A stretch of 64,000 nucleotides of DNA from Prorocentrum cordatum (lineage: Eukaryota; Sar; Dinophyceae; Prorocentrales; Prorocentraceae). The stretch lies in NCBI GenBank assembly GCA_963575745.1, contig CAUYUJ010015497.1, positions 139,566-203,565 on the forward strand, written 5' to 3'. Shown here piece by piece: positions 20,770 through 31,459 of this stretch. Within the stretch, counting starts at the first letter, position 1. Each line of letters starts with the position of its first letter. A model generated the notes under the pieces. That model saw nothing but the letters and a program-made list of their open reading frames with translations. It was not told where the DNA came from and ran no database searches. The position numbers and the translations under genes are program-made.

Positions 20770-20990
20770 ACCGACGGGAACCTCCAAAGACCTCCGGGGT
20801 CGGTCCCAAACCCCCGACGTCGTGACGCTTTCGCAACGTCGACCCCCATAGGTCTGGACCCCTTCTCCGGGACCGGTTTCCCATCCGGAATCGTTTTCTG
20901 ACGGCCCCGGGGCCCGCAAAGGGCCCCCGGAGGCCGAAAACAGCGAAAAACCTCCTCGCCGCGATTTTTGTCACAGCCAGAGGGGGTCCA
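20770..20990. repeat. dispersed repeat R3, copy 1
   Basis: CCCCCGACGTCGT, CGCAACGTCGACCCCC, GGTCTGGACCCCTTC, CGGGACYGGTTTC, TGACGGCCCYGGGGCCCGC and ACCTCCTSGCCG occur in order here and at 24300-24525. Two minus-strand frames are conserved between copies (for example RGPDLWGSTLR), so the family could once have been coding. Confidence 0.8.
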
Positions 20991-21204
20991 GGTTTCATTG
21001 CACCGGCCTTGCAGACGTGCTGCAGCGGATTTCTGCGTGGCTTTTCGCCCGAAGCGGCGAGCGAAACACGAAGTGAATTTCGCGTGGTTGGTCTTCATCC
21101 CTGGCCAAAAAGAACCCGCGCGAAACTCACATCGAAATCCGGAACGAGATTCTCCAGGACACCCCAGGCTCACCCTATCGCTTTGCGAACGACATCCACT
21201 CTGC

Positions 21205-21366
21205 GACGGTGGGTCAGTTCTCCACTACCACCACCATAGGTAGGAGGGGGAGGGGTCCTCCTCCTCCTCCTCCTCCGACTCCTCCTCCTCCTCCTCCTCC
21301 TCCTCCTCCTCCACCTCCTTCACCCCTCCAACTTATGGTGGCGGTGGAAAACAAGCCCATCATGCG
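21205..21366. mobile_element. MITE-like element with (CCT)n core, copy 2
   Basis: The left end TTCTCCACTACCACCACCATAG and right end CTTATGGTGGCGGTGG, AAAACAAGCCCATCATG, are inverted copies of each other and match copy 1 at 11157-11383. The core is a (CCT)n array at 21258-21322. Confidence 0.75.
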
Positions 21367-21399
21367 ATGCTGGCGCCATGGCAGGTTTGAGTCGGATCG

Positions 21400-21650
21400 G
21401 CAAGCAAACGTTGGTAAACCCCAAACGTGGTGGTGACAACACCTGGCGGTGAGTCTCGGGCGATTTGGTGTCAGCACCCAGTTTGGGGACTCGTGCGGTT
21501 TTCCGAGGATGTCCCGGACACTGGTGGGTCCAGGAGTCACAAAACCCGGTGGTGACCCCGCGTCCCCAAACCCAGCGGTGACCTTTTTGGGGACTCCAGG
21601 TCGCCACCTGGTATCTCACCACCTGGTTTGGGGGTTCCCGAAAACGGCCC
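21400..21650. repeat. CACCTGG / CCCAAAC short-motif cluster
   Basis: Motifs GGTGGTGAC, CCCAAACSYRGYGGTGAC and GTTTGGGG recur in both orientations; probably an old inverted or tandem family. Confidence 0.45.
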
Positions 21651-21792
21651 CTCTGCTGCGCAGCTCCTCCTGAGGCTCCGGGTCGTGGCTCTCACCACGG
21701 CGTCGTCGGGGCCGACCCCGTGGCGCACGGTGGCGGGGGGCAGGTCCACGGCGAGCGCCTCTGGGCCGAGAAAAGGCGGGGGGGGAGCCCTC

Positions 21793-21863
21793 CTCCTCCT
21801 CCTCCTCCTCCTCCTCCTCCTCCTCCTCCTCCTCCTCCTCCTCCTCCTCCTCCTCCTCCTCCC
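21793..21863. repeat. (CCT)n array
   Basis: Pure CCT array. Confidence 0.95.
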
Positions 21864-22199
21864 TGGGTGCTGTTCGTGTTCCTCGTTCTCCCGCTCCTGC
21901 CTGTGCTCCTGCTCCGGCTGCTTCCTTCGCTTCGCCTCCCGCTCTTGTGGCTGCTCCTACCCCTTCTGCTTCTGCTGAGGGTACTGCTCCTAAAATATTG
22001 CCGCTCCACCTCCTGCTGCTCCTCGTCCTCCTCTTCTTATGTTTCGTCGTCTGTTTCTTCTTCTTCGTTTTGTTATTAGTCGTAGTCCTGTTATTTTTTG
22101 TATGATGGTGACTCTTCTTGCTATGAGGAGTAGTATTGTTATTCTTGGTCTTACTACTATAGCTCGTAATAACATTGTTATTATTACTATTGATGAATA

Positions 22200-22268
22200 T
22201 CCTCCTCCTCTTCGTCCTCGTCCTCCTCCTCCTCGTCCTCCTCCTCCTCCTCCTCCTCCTCCCCCGTC
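22200..22268. repeat. (CCT)n array
   Basis: CCT array with CGT variants; an AT-rich stretch with ATTGTTATTATTACTATTG text precedes it (22070-22200). Confidence 0.9.
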
Positions 22269-22369
22269 CCTCCTCCCCCCCTCCTCTCTGGACGAAGAAG
22301 GGGAAAGAGGAGGCCCCGGCGCCGATCCCAACAATCCGCGAGGAGCTCCGAGAACTTACGCTGGTGCTG

Positions 22370-22545
22370 CTTTCGGCGGTGGACAAACCTCCCTTGAGTA
22401 AACCACCCTTGAGATAAAACGGCCCAGGACCGAAACCGACGGACCTGGACCCGCAGCAATGTCGGCCGCGACGCCCTCCCGCGAACCGAAAAGGGCCAAT
22501 TCGCTAATCGACGTGTCAGGGTAGAAGGTCTATCGGCCTCCGTTG
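22370..22545. repeat. dispersed repeat R2, copy 2
   Basis: Matches 8525-8700 in motif order and spacing, with roughly 85 percent identity by eye. Confidence 0.8.
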
Positions 22546-22635
22546 CTTCTCTCTCTCCGATGGACCCCCCGGGGGCCCCCCAGGCCCGACTCTTCGCCCT
22601 GGGGCGCTGGCTCACGGCACCGGGGCGCTGACCAA

Positions 22636-22694
22636 GGCCCCCTCCTCCTCCTCCTCCTCCTCCTCCTCCTCCTCCTCCTCCTCCTCCTCCTTCT
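22636..22694. repeat. (CCT)n array
   Basis: Pure CCT array. Confidence 0.95.
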
Positions 22695-22702
22695 CCCCTG
22701 TG

Positions 22703-23010
22703 TCACTTCGTGGCGAGCTCAGCTGCCCCGATGCGCAACGCGCAGTCCGCTGCGTGTCGGTTCACGGGGATCTCAGAACTCCTGCGTCGGCGGCTACAGG
22801 CAGGGCGACTGCGCTGGCGGACGGGGCGCGACGTGGCAAGCGGTGCGCGAATTGAGCCACCACGCATGGGAAGGAGGAGGAGGACGAGGCGCCCGGCGAC
22901 GGCCAGTGAGCTCAACACGTAGACTGCACGCGCAGGTCTGGCGCGATACGCTCGCCAGAACGGGGGCCAGCACGTGCCGAGCCAGCGCCAGCACGCAGCG
23001 TGTGAGCACG
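22703..23010 (-). CDS. weak coding trace
   Basis: The minus strand reads LSSLAVAGRLVLLLLPMRGG in one frame and LTRCVLALARHVLAPVLASV in another, both hydrophobic and plausible, but the plus strand is also open. No family recognised and no reliable start. Confidence 0.2.
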
Positions 23011-23204
23011 AGCGTATGTTTTACTCGCGGCCGTAACTGCCGTTGTGGGGTAGGGGGGGAGGGGGGAACGGGAGGGGGCAGAACGCAGCGCCCCCCCCCC
23101 CCAGACCGTGGTGCTGGACGCGCTGCGGCAGTGCCGGGGACGCACTGCGGGGGGGAGCTTTACGTTAGGGGGAAAGGGGGGGGAGGATTGAAGGGGCCCT
23201 GAGA

Positions 23205-23325
23205 CACACAAACAAATACACACAAATAACAGGATCCCCCATATTTTCCCATATTTCCTGGGTTTTTGTCTTCCCCCCCACTTCCCATATTTTCCCATAT
23301 TTTCTGGGGAATCGACGATTAGTTG
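23205..23325. repeat. CCCATATTTT short repeats
   Basis: CCCATATTTTCCCATATTT occurs twice (about 23238 and 23285), with related text CCCATATTTTACCAG at 2588. Confidence 0.6.
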
Positions 23326-23559
23326 TGTCTGTGTGTTTCGTTCCCTCCTGAAGGATGGGGGGCATACCGCGCGTTGTGGCCCGAGGTGCGACGGCACCGG
23401 CCTGCCTGCCTGGGCCTGGCCCCGCAGAGGAGCCCCCCGAGAGCCGCGCACTCCGCGGGTGCGTCTGGCGAAGGGCCACTCGCGACGAGCGAACGGCACA
23501 AACACATACCGAGAGGGAGGGCGGGGGGGGCTGCTCAAAATCCCGTATGAATCGGCACC

Positions 23560-23725
23560 GCCTCAAAAACCGGACCCCCCTCCAAATGCGACCTGATATT
23601 CTGGACCCCCCTCTTCGACGGAGCGCCTTCATAAACCAGACCCCCCCTAAGCTCCGATCCAAAGAAAGCGCCCTCATAAACCGCGCCCCCCCCAGTTACA
23701 AAAAAGGCGCCTTAAAAAGCCAGAC
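23560..23725. repeat. degenerate CATAAACCRGACCCCCC repeat
   Basis: ACCGGACCCCCCTCC, CTGGACCCCCCTCTTCG, TAAACCAGACCCCCC and TAAACCGCGCCCCCC recur irregularly. Confidence 0.55.
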
Positions 23726-23749
23726 CGGGGGAGGATTAGTAGGGCATTT

Positions 23750-23900
23750 GGAGCATGAGTGCGTGTTGTCGGATGGGGGTCCCCGCTTGCACGGGAGCCT
23801 CACCCGCGGTCCGACAACCCACATCCATACCCACAGCAAGTCCTCCTCCCGCCGACCCCCCTGTGGGTATGAGTGTTGTGTTGTCCGTTCGTCAACTCAT
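23750..23900. repeat. dispersed repeat R4, copy 1
   Basis: Contains CGTGTTGTCGGATGGGGG, its inverse GGTCCGACAACCCACATCC and GTGGGTATGAGTGTTGTG. Part of it (GGGAGYCTC.. to CTRTGGGTATG..TTGTYCGTTCG) is found again at 33770-33895. Confidence 0.6.
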
Positions 23901-24126
23901 GGGGAAACTGGAATGTCCCCATACCTGATGTTGCTCCCGTCGTACTAGAAGAACACGTCCCAGAAATAGTTTCAAGCGCCCGGAAAAGTGTCGAAACAGT
24001 GTCGAAACAGTGTCGGACGAGTGTCTCCCAGGGCCCGACACGTGATAACCATCAAATTTCGGTATTTTCGTGGTGCTCGAAATTCTCTCGTGATCAAGGC
24101 TAAAACAGGTTGGAACATCACAACCC

Positions 24127-24226
24127 ATACCTAGGGGAACGAAGAATGATATAAGCATAGAAACTCGGAGGTCCGCGCGGACCTCCGAGTTTTTATGTTT
24201 ATATAATGTTTCGTTCTCCTAATACC
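24127..24226. repeat. 100-bp near-perfect palindrome
   Basis: Centred between 24176 and 24177 with no spacer. The inner 16 bases each side (AAACTCGGAGGTCCGC) are perfect, and the arms extend with few mismatches through ATATAAGCATA / TATGTTTATAT to GGGGAACGAAG / TTTCGTTCTCC. It fits a foldback element or long RNA hairpin. The stem plus T5 resembles a bacterial terminator, but the genome is eukaryotic. Confidence 0.85.
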
Positions 24227-24299
24227 GCTCCTCCCTGGACCTCCTCCGAGGAGCGTTCCGACCAGAACTTCGAGGCGTATCCAGCGGTGGTGACGAGGG

Positions 24300-24525
24300 C
24301 CTCCCAAGAAACCCAAAGGCGGAAACGAGGCAAAAGGAGCGGTACCGGTACCTTCCCAGACCCCCGACGTCGTCATTTTTGTCGCAACGTCGACCCCCAA
24401 AGGTCTGGACCCCTTCCCCGGGACTGGTTTCTCATCCTGAGCCGTTTTTTGACGGCCCTGGGGCCCGCCAAGGGCCCTAGGAGGCCGAACATCGCGACAA
24501 ACCTCCTGCCGTGTTTTTGTTCCCC
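24300..24525. repeat. dispersed repeat R3, copy 2
   Basis: Same motif order as 20770-20990, from ACCCCCGACGTCGTC to ACAAACCTCCTGCCGTG. Confidence 0.8.
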
Positions 24526-24587
24526 AGCGCCAGGGCTTCTGGGGAGAGGTATCGGTAGCTTTTCTTCTCGGCGTGGGGAAGGTTCGG

Positions 24588-24950
24588 CTTGCGCCGCCGC
24601 ACTCCTGGCGATGGCGAGCCACGCGCGGAGGCGAGAGCGCCACTCCCTGGCCAGGGACCCGCCCTCCCACCTCCCCGCGCGTGCGCTCTGATGGGCCGCT
24701 GTTCCCCACCACCGCTGGCATAGGTAGGAGAGGGGGGTGAGGAGGGGGAGCAGGAGGAGCAAGAGGAGAAGGAGGAGGAGGAGGAGGAGGAGGATGAGGA
24801 GGAGGTGGGGGGGAGGAGGAGGGGGAGGAGGAGGAGGAGGACGAGGAGGAGGAGAAGGAGGAGGAGGAGGAGGGTTCTCAGGTGCCGCCGCCCCTCTGGC
24901 GATGGCGCGCCTCGCGCGGGCAGCCGCCGCACTCCTCAGGGGGCATGGCG
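24588..24950. repeat. 70-bp duplication around a (GGA)n array
   Basis: CTGGCGATGGCGAGCCACGC (24605) and CTGGCGATGGCGCGCCTCGC (24897) head similar 70-base segments on either side of the GGA array at 24735-24873. Confidence 0.7.
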
Positions 24951-25021
24951 GCCAGCAGCGAGCGCCTCGGGCGCCACCAGGCGCGGGTTGCGGCGCTAAA
25001 GCGTGGGTCACGACGACGACG

Positions 25022-25545
25022 GCGAGGAGGAGGAGGAGGAGGAGGAGGAAGAGGAGGGGGGAGGGGGAGGAGGAGGAGGAGAAGGAGGAGGAGGAGGAGG
25101 AGGAGGAGAGGAGGAGGAGGAGGAGGAGGAGGAGGGGGAAGGGGGGAGGAGGAGGAGGAGGAGGAGGAGGAGGAGGAGGAGGAGGGAGGAGGAGGAGGAG
25201 GAGGAGGAGCAAGAGGAGGGGGAGGAGGAGGAGGAGGAGGAGGAGAAGGAGAGGAGGAGGGGGAGGGGGAGGAGGAGGAGGAGGAGGAGGAGGAGGAGGA
25301 GGAGGAGGAGGAGGAGGAGGAGGAGGAGGAGGAGGAGGGGGAGGAGGAGGAGGAGGAGGAGAAGGAGGAGGAGGAGAAGGACGAGGAGGAGGAGGAGGAG
25401 GAGGAGGAGGAATAGGAGGAGGACGACGACGAGGACGAGGACGAACCCCGAAGAGGATCAGGAGGACGACGACGGTGAGGAGGAGGAGGAGGAAGAGGAG
25501 GAGGAGGAGGAGCAAGAGGAGGAGGAGGAGGAGGAGGAGGAATGC
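25022..25545. repeat. long (GGA)n array
   Basis: About 520 bases of imperfect GGA/GAG repeat with GAC variants near 25425-25470. Confidence 0.95.
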
Positions 25546-25949
25546 GGCGCCATCCCAACACATGTCCGACGCTGTGGCTCACCCATCTGGCCCCGTGCTC
25601 CCGTGCTCACCTCCCCGCCTGATCCTCCCCCGCTTTCCCGTCCCCCTCCTCCTCATCCTCCTTTTCGGCGCACCTCGTGTTCTTCTGGATTAACATGTTC
25701 CTTCCTTATCTTCCTTGTCCTCCTCATCCTCCTCCTCCTCAACCTCATGCTCCCCTCCCCTCTGCGTGGATGGGGACCTTAGATCCGCCACCGTGCCCCT
25801 CGGCAAGAAGTGTGCAGCGCCCCAAGGCCCACACCTGTGCTGCTGCAGCCGGGATTCTCGACTCGTCATGGCCCAGACACCCGGCTCCCCATCTGTCCCA
25901 AGAACCACTGGGTGGTTTCGGGGCCTCTTGGGGTGTCGCGTGCGAGGTA

Positions 25950-26612
25950 CCGAGGAGGCCGCGAAGATGGCCCAAGAGAGCCTCGAGTCGCCTCAAGATC
26001 GCCCCCAGATCCTCAAGACGGCTTGAAGAAGGGCCCAAGAGGCCCCCAAGCAAGCTCGAGCGAGCACCGAGAGCGCCCCCAAGGCAACCCCGAGAGGCCC
26101 ATCTCGCCCAAAATCCCTGAGGAGCACGTCTTGGCTTTGCAGATTCGCTGTCTTTGGCTCTTTTTTTGCGCAAGTCCAGACAGCCCTGGAAGACTCCAAA
26201 CCGTCCCAAGACAGCAGCCCCAGAGGCCCCCGTACATCGCCCCAGGACGGCCCAAGAGGCCCTCAAAAGCCCCAAGACGACCCAGGAGAGCCCCAAGGCG
26301 GCCCAAAAGGCCCACCAGGACAGCACAAGAGCCCCTCCCGAGAGGGCCCCAAGAGGGGAACCCAAACTTGCAATTCGAGCCTTCCCCCCCCCCAAAAAAG
26401 CAACCAAGGCCATCAATGCGCCCCAACGTTGCCCCCAAGCGGCCCAAAGAGGCCCCGAGAGGCCACCAAGAGGCTCCAAAGAGGCACCCAAAAAGGCTTC
26501 GAAACTGAATCCGCGAAGTCCCCGAGAGGCACCCCAAGACACGCTAACCTGCATCCGAAAGGCCCCTGACCCTCAACCCATGCACGGCGGCGGGATGAGC
26601 CGAAGGCCATTA
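25950..26612 (+). repeat. CCAAGA-family block
   Basis: Long degenerate CCCAAGAGGCCC tract, island GAACCCAAACTTGCAATTCG then AGCCTTCC near 26358-26385, and tail GGCGGGATGAGCCGAAGGCC then ATTAA at 26585-26612. Confidence 0.8.
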
Positions 26613-26894
26613 AATATTACGCCAGAGCTGTGGCCCAAGGATCCTGGCAACGAGATTGTTTCTCCCTCTCCCCTCCTCTCCATAAATCTGACGTTGTGTT
26701 TGGTGTGATATCCTACATGCGCTTCTTCTTTTTAATACATGGACCTCTTGAGGTCTCGACCCAAGTCAGCTTGTCACTCCGAGGCGACCTCTGGCGGTCC
26801 CGGGGCCCAAGAAAAAACCCGAGAGCAAGTCAGCCGAAATACCGTCTGCCGTGTTTTGATTCTACCCTTCCTGTGGTGTTAAGCTCTGGTCTTG

Positions 26895-27085
26895 GAAAAT
26901 CCCTTCGTCCCCTCCTCTCTTTCCTCTCCTGTCCTCTCCTGTCCTCTCCTCTCCTCTCTCCTCTCTCCTGTCTCCTATATCCTCTCTCCTGCCTCCTGTG
27001 CTCTCTCCTCTCCTCTCCTCTCCTCTCTCCTCTCCTCTCCTCTCTCCTCTCCTCTCCTCGCCTCGCCTCTCATCTCCTCTCATCC
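26895..27085. repeat. (CTCTC)n pyrimidine tract
   Basis: TCCTCTCCTCTCC pentamer-rich tract running into CCT units to about 27150. Confidence 0.9.
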
Positions 27086-27159
27086 TGCTCTTCCTGTTCT
27101 CGCCTCCTCCTCCTCCTCCTCCTCCTCCTCTTCCTCCTCCTCCTCCCGTCCCCCCTTAC

Positions 27160-27850
27160 GTGTGGCACACCCTTCACACGTTCCGTGGCCCCATAGGGAA
27201 GCACACCTAAGGGCCCAGTGGCTGCGCTCGAGTGCCGCCCCCCTCCAATTTGGCACACCCCTCACGCGCTTCGTGGCCCCATACGGAGCTACACCGAAGG
27301 CCCCAGTGGCTGCGTTCGTATGCCGCCATGCCCCTCACTTTGGCAAGCCCCTCGCACGCTTCGTGACCCCATAAGGATATACACCTAAGGACCCAGTGGC
27401 TGCGTGCGCATGGCGCCACCCCCGTCACTGTGGCACACCCTTCGCGCGTCTCGTGGCCCCAGAAAGAGCTCCACCGAAGGACCCAACGTCTGCATTTGCA
27501 CGCCGCCACCCCCCTCCACTCTGGCACACTCCTAGCGCGCTTCGTGGCCTCATAGGGAGCTACACCGAAGGCCCCAGTGGCTGCGCTCGCATGCTGCCAC
27601 CCCCCTTCAGTTTGGCGCACCCATGGCGCGTTCATGACCCAGAAGGAGCTCCACCGAAGGCCCCACTGGCTGCGTCAGCATGCCGCCCCCCCAGTTTGGC
27701 ACACCCCCGCACGCTTCGTGGCCCCATAGGGAACTACACCTAAGGCCTCAGCGGCTGCGTTCGCGTGCCACCAACCCCCTCACGTTGCCACACCCCTCGC
27801 ACGTTGCGTGACCCCGTAAGGAGCTCCGCTGGAAGCCCCAATGACTGCGT
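27160..27850 (-). repeat. 90-bp satellite, degenerate array
   Basis: Seven to eight diverged units: TTTGGCACACCCCTCACGC, TTCGTGGCCCCATANGGAGC and ACACCGAAGGCCCCAGTGGC. Same family as the 50-53.7 kb arrays, here less homogeneous. A (CCT)n/(GGA)n tract sits at its left edge, as at the other arrays. Confidence 0.85.
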
Positions 27851-29094
27851 TCGCACGCCGCGCCCGCATGTTTTTTCACGCTTCTCCCGGCGCGCGTCAG
27901 CCGCAACAAGTTACATCATCACGTAACCCGCTTCGACTGACCTCAACGCCCCCTGCGGGCGGCCCCATCGGCAGCGCCAGCGCGGCGCCCCCCCCTCATT
28001 TCGGCGTTCCCTTCAAGCGTCTCGTGGCTTTGAAGTGAGCTTCGACGAGGGCGTTCTTCCACAACGGTGGTACTTACATCTGCATATGGGTGGGTCCTCC
28101 ACCAGGAAAACTTCTCTCGCAGTGCGAGGAGGCCTGGGTCACTTCCCCCTCCACCTTTTCTCCCGCCTCCACCCCCACACACCCACCCCCCCACTTCCAG
28201 GATCAGTCAGCGTCGGATCGGCAATCCGGATCGACCCGAGGTGTGAACCGGATCGGGCCGGGAACCGACATCGAACCCGATCGGCTGCGCCAGGATGCAC
28301 AACAACGCCATGCCAGCAACGGGCCGCAACAGATCGTCGAAACGCTTTTCTGTTTCCCACTGACCACACAGCGGGGCTCTGCGCGCCCGACCGCACGGTT
28401 CGTAGGCCCCCTTGGGAGCCCACTCGCTAAGTCCCCGACGTACTCGATGTCCACAATCGACACCAAATCGGATCGATCAGATCGAAGCGAACCTCCCATC
28501 CCGCGTGGTGCCCCCCTTCTCCGAGGGCTGCCCCGCCCCCCCCCCACTGGAGCCCCGAGCCCACTGGGCGCGGGCGCAGCGGGCAGCCCCGCGGCCGCTG
28601 CAGCAGCCGCTCCGGCCCGAGGCGGCCGAAGTACTGGAGACTGGAGCGGAGGTAGGCGATCAGCCTGCCCTCCAGGGAGGGGGGGGAGAGAGCAGGATTC
28701 ATGCAGCGCGGAGGGTGCGCTGCGACAGACTTCTGACCTCTTCTTGCACGTCGTGCATCACACGAGTATCGTTTTTAACCGATCCCCAGCCCCAGCGGCG
28801 TGGCCTGGGCCCCACTGGCCGATTTACCCCCCTAGATGGGGATATAGGTCGTTCCCTTCGGGTTTCGAGGGGTGCATCCCCAACTGGGGGGGGGTAATTT
28901 GGTGGGGGTCTCGAAAGGGATGGGGATGGAGATGGGGGTCGGTTAAACGATACTGATCACGTTTTCCGTTGCCGCTTTACTCGGGCTGCTCCACCTGCGG
29001 GTAGTATCGTGGAGAGGCACGAGTTCTGCCACGATCTCTCGCAGGCACCGAAGGTGACCGCTAGGCCTGGGAGGGGTAGCTAAAAATGGAACAC
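27851..29094. other. no gene recognised
   Basis: GATC-rich text at 28205-28500 resembles 20.4-20.7 kb. The remaining frames are short and low-complexity. Confidence 0.5.
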
Positions 29095-29280
29095 GGGGGG
29101 CCTTGCCCTCGCTCGGACGTACATGCCCCGTGCATGTCTCGGTGTCGTGCGTGTTTTTTGAAGGGCTCGATGATTCAGGATGCTCCTCGATGGCCCTCGC
29201 TGAAGAAAAAAACATCCGAGCGACGCCAAGGGGCAGGATCGATTGGCCACGTCGCTGAGGAGGGAGGGCCCCAAGGCTAC
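29095..29280. repeat. dispersed repeat R5, copy 2
   Basis: CCTTGCCCTCGCTCGGACGT, GTGCGTGTTTTTTGAAGGG and ATCCGAGCGACGCC match 15480-15660 in order. Confidence 0.5.
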
Positions 29281-29282
29281 CG

Positions 29283-29375
29283 TTAAGTCGGGCGTGTCCC
29301 CCTACTGGGGGATTTTGGGCGAAGAATAAAACAAAACTCAAACAATACCCCCCAAGCGAGGGGAACGACAAGGCC
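29283..29375. mobile_element. MITE family M copy, short or partial
   Basis: Left end TTAAGTCGGGCGTGTCCCCC is typical of family M. The right end is poorly matched (CCCCAAGCGAGGGGAACG), so the boundary is uncertain. Confidence 0.45.
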
Positions 29376-29464
29376 TCCAGCTCGCGGGCGGAGGGCACGG
29401 GCGAGCCCCGCCGGGGTGGAAAACCACACGCTGTGCTAGGATCGCCCGCCGCGAACCCTTAATA

Positions 29465-29617
29465 TTAGGTCGGGCATGTCCCCCCATACAGGAGGACCCT
29501 GGCGAAAAACTTCGGAGCATCCAAATCATGATCAAACCTATATGTGTTAGAAGTCCCCATGTTCATGTTTCAACTATGTTCAAATATTCCTCTTGTAGAG
29601 GGACATGCCCGACTTAA
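29465..29617. mobile_element. MITE family M copy with 8-bp duplication
   Basis: Terminal inverted repeats TTAGGTCGGGCATGTCC / GGACATGCCCGACTTAA. Flanking 8-mers CCTTAATA and GCCTAATA agree at 6 of 8. Length 153 bp, no coding capacity. Confidence 0.75.
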
Positions 29618-29747
29618 GCCTAATACCCAAGACTGAGCCTGGCATGTCGTCAGGAGAACTGCTCAGGCAGACAGCTAAAACATCAGAGAGGCCTCTCGTA
29701 ACTACAGGCGGTCCGAAGCATGAGGAGAGAAGACCATGACACCTGCT

Positions 29748-29932
29748 GGGCGGGTGGCAGTGGGGGGTGATCCAGATGAGGGGTGAACGAGAGGGCCGTG
29801 AAAGGGGGGCCCTTTAGGGCCCCTTTTGGATCCATCTCGTGCCCAACAGGAGCCCTGAAGGGTCCCATTAAGGCCTTTTTCTTCACCCCCCATGTGGATC
29901 GCCCCCCAATACCACCCGCCCGCCTCGAACAG
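29748..29932. mobile_element. foldback element, 50-bp inverted repeats
   Basis: Left arm GGGCGGGTGGCAGTGGGGGG then TGATCCAGATGAGGGGTGAA is inverted at the right as TTCACCCCCCATGTGGATCG then CCCCCCAATACCACCCGCCC. The centre is about 80 bases. No target duplication was identified. Confidence 0.75.
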
Positions 29933-30024
29933 CCTCAGGGGACTGGCCTCAGGCCGCGGGGGCCGTCAAGAGCCGACTCGGGCAGAACCGCCGATATGGA
30001 TCGCCTGGCCGGAAGACTACCCTA

Positions 30025-30205
30025 GACCCTACCCAAGGGCCGAGGGTAGCATAGGGTAGGCCCTACCCAAGGGACCTAGGGCAGCCTAGGGTAGGCCCTG
30101 CCCAAGGGCCTCGGGCAGGGCAAGGGTAGGGCCTACCCAGGGACCTAGGGCAGGGCAAGGGTAGGGCCCACACAAGGGCCTAGGGTAGGGCCTACCCAAA
30201 GGCCC
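30025..30205. repeat. 35-bp palindromic tandem repeat
   Basis: About five units of GTAGGGCCTACCCAAGGGCC then TAGGGCAGGGCAAGG with a measured 35-base period. Each unit contains the palindrome GGTAGGSCCTACC. Confidence 0.85.
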
Positions 30206-30215
30206 AACCTCTGCC

Positions 30216-30419
30216 TCTTCCTCCTCCTCCGCCTCCTCCTCCTCCTCCGCATCCTACTCCTCCCTCTCCTCCCTCCTCCCTCCTGCCTCCTGCCTTCTAC
30301 CTCTTCCTCCTCTTCCTCCTCCCTCCCACTCCTCTTCTTCATTCCCCTTCTCCTCCTCCTCCTCCTCCTCCTCCTCCTCATCCTCATCCTCATCCTCATC
30401 CTCATCCTCATCCTCCTCC

Positions 30420-30467
<48 letters not shown>

Positions 30468-30582
30468 GCATCAGCATCATCATCATCACGATCAGCAGTA
30501 TCAGCATCAGCATCAGCATCCGCATCAGCATCATCATCCTCATCCTCATCCTCATCATCATCCTCATCATCATCATCATCAG

Positions 30583-30621
<39 letters not shown>

Positions 30622-30639
30622 GATCATCATCATCCTCAT

Positions 30640-30670
<31 letters not shown>

Positions 30671-31005
30671 AGCATCACCATCACCATCATCAGCATCATC
30701 CTATTCCTCCTCCTCCTCCTCCTCCTCCTACTCCCCATCCTGCCTCCTCCTCCTCCTGCACCCTCCTCCTCCTCCTCCTGCACCCTCCTCCTCCGCTCTC
30801 CTCCCTTCTCCCTCCTCCCCCTCTCCTCCTCCTCCTCCTCCTTCTCCTCCTTATCCGCCTCCTTCCTCTTCTTCCGCCTCCTCCTCGTCTTGTTCTTCCT
30901 CCTCCTCCTCCTCTTCCTCCTCCTCCTCCTCCCACGCCCCTTTTTTTGTTTCCTCCTCCTCCTCCTCCGCCTCCTGCTAGTCCCGTTCCTCCATTTCCCT
31001 CTCCC
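30216..31005. repeat. (CCT)n - (CAT)n - (CCT)n composite array
   Basis: CCT repeats to about 30415, then about 280 bases of CAT/CAG repeat (30420-30700), then CCT repeats again to about 31005. It reads as a long pyrimidine-rich tract with an embedded CAT expansion. Confidence 0.95.
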
Positions 31006-31034
31006 TCTCTCTTTTCTCCTGCTCGCGCGCGCGC

Positions 31035-31092
31035 TCTCTCTCTCTCTCTCTCTCTGTTTCTCTCTCTCTCTCTCTCTCCCTCTCTCTCGCCC
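31035..31092. repeat. (CT)n microsatellite
   Basis: CT dinucleotide runs after a GCGCGCGC stretch. Confidence 0.9.
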
Positions 31093-31149
31093 TCTCGCTC
31101 CTGTCATCGGCGCGTGCGCGTTTCCCCACTACCCTGTGCAGGCGCCTAC

Positions 31150-31325
31150 CTTGTGCAGACTCCCCTCAGTAGACCTCCCTCCTTAGTAGACCCCTTCTTT
31201 AAACCCCCCTTATGTAGACACCCCCTCTATAACCCCCCCCTCTTTAGACCCACCCTCTGTGTACCACCCATCTTTGAATCCCCCCTTTGTAGACCCTCTC
31301 AGTAGACCCCCCTCTGTAGGACCCG
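31150..31325. repeat. degenerate GTAGACCCCCCTCT repeat
   Basis: About nine variants of TAGACCCCCCTCTT with a period of roughly 16-20 bases. Confidence 0.75.
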
Positions 31326-31459
31326 TGACTAAGGGCTGATGGCCAAGATGGGCCGAGAGGCAAGAGAAGACAGGGCGACCCTCGAAAACTACTCATGCTT
31401 ATGATGATGCGGTTTGACGAGGGAGGCCCCCTAGATGGGATGGGGTCGGAGGATTGCAC

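Noticed and set aside
24151-24207. Bacterial rho-independent terminator (GC-rich stem then T run)
   Set aside because: The palindrome extends about 50 bases per arm and everything else in the window is eukaryotic, so a foldback element fits better.
26755-26880. Possible third copy of dispersed repeat R3
   Set aside because: Only CGGTCCCGGGGCCC and TGCCGTGTTTTG align; too little to support.
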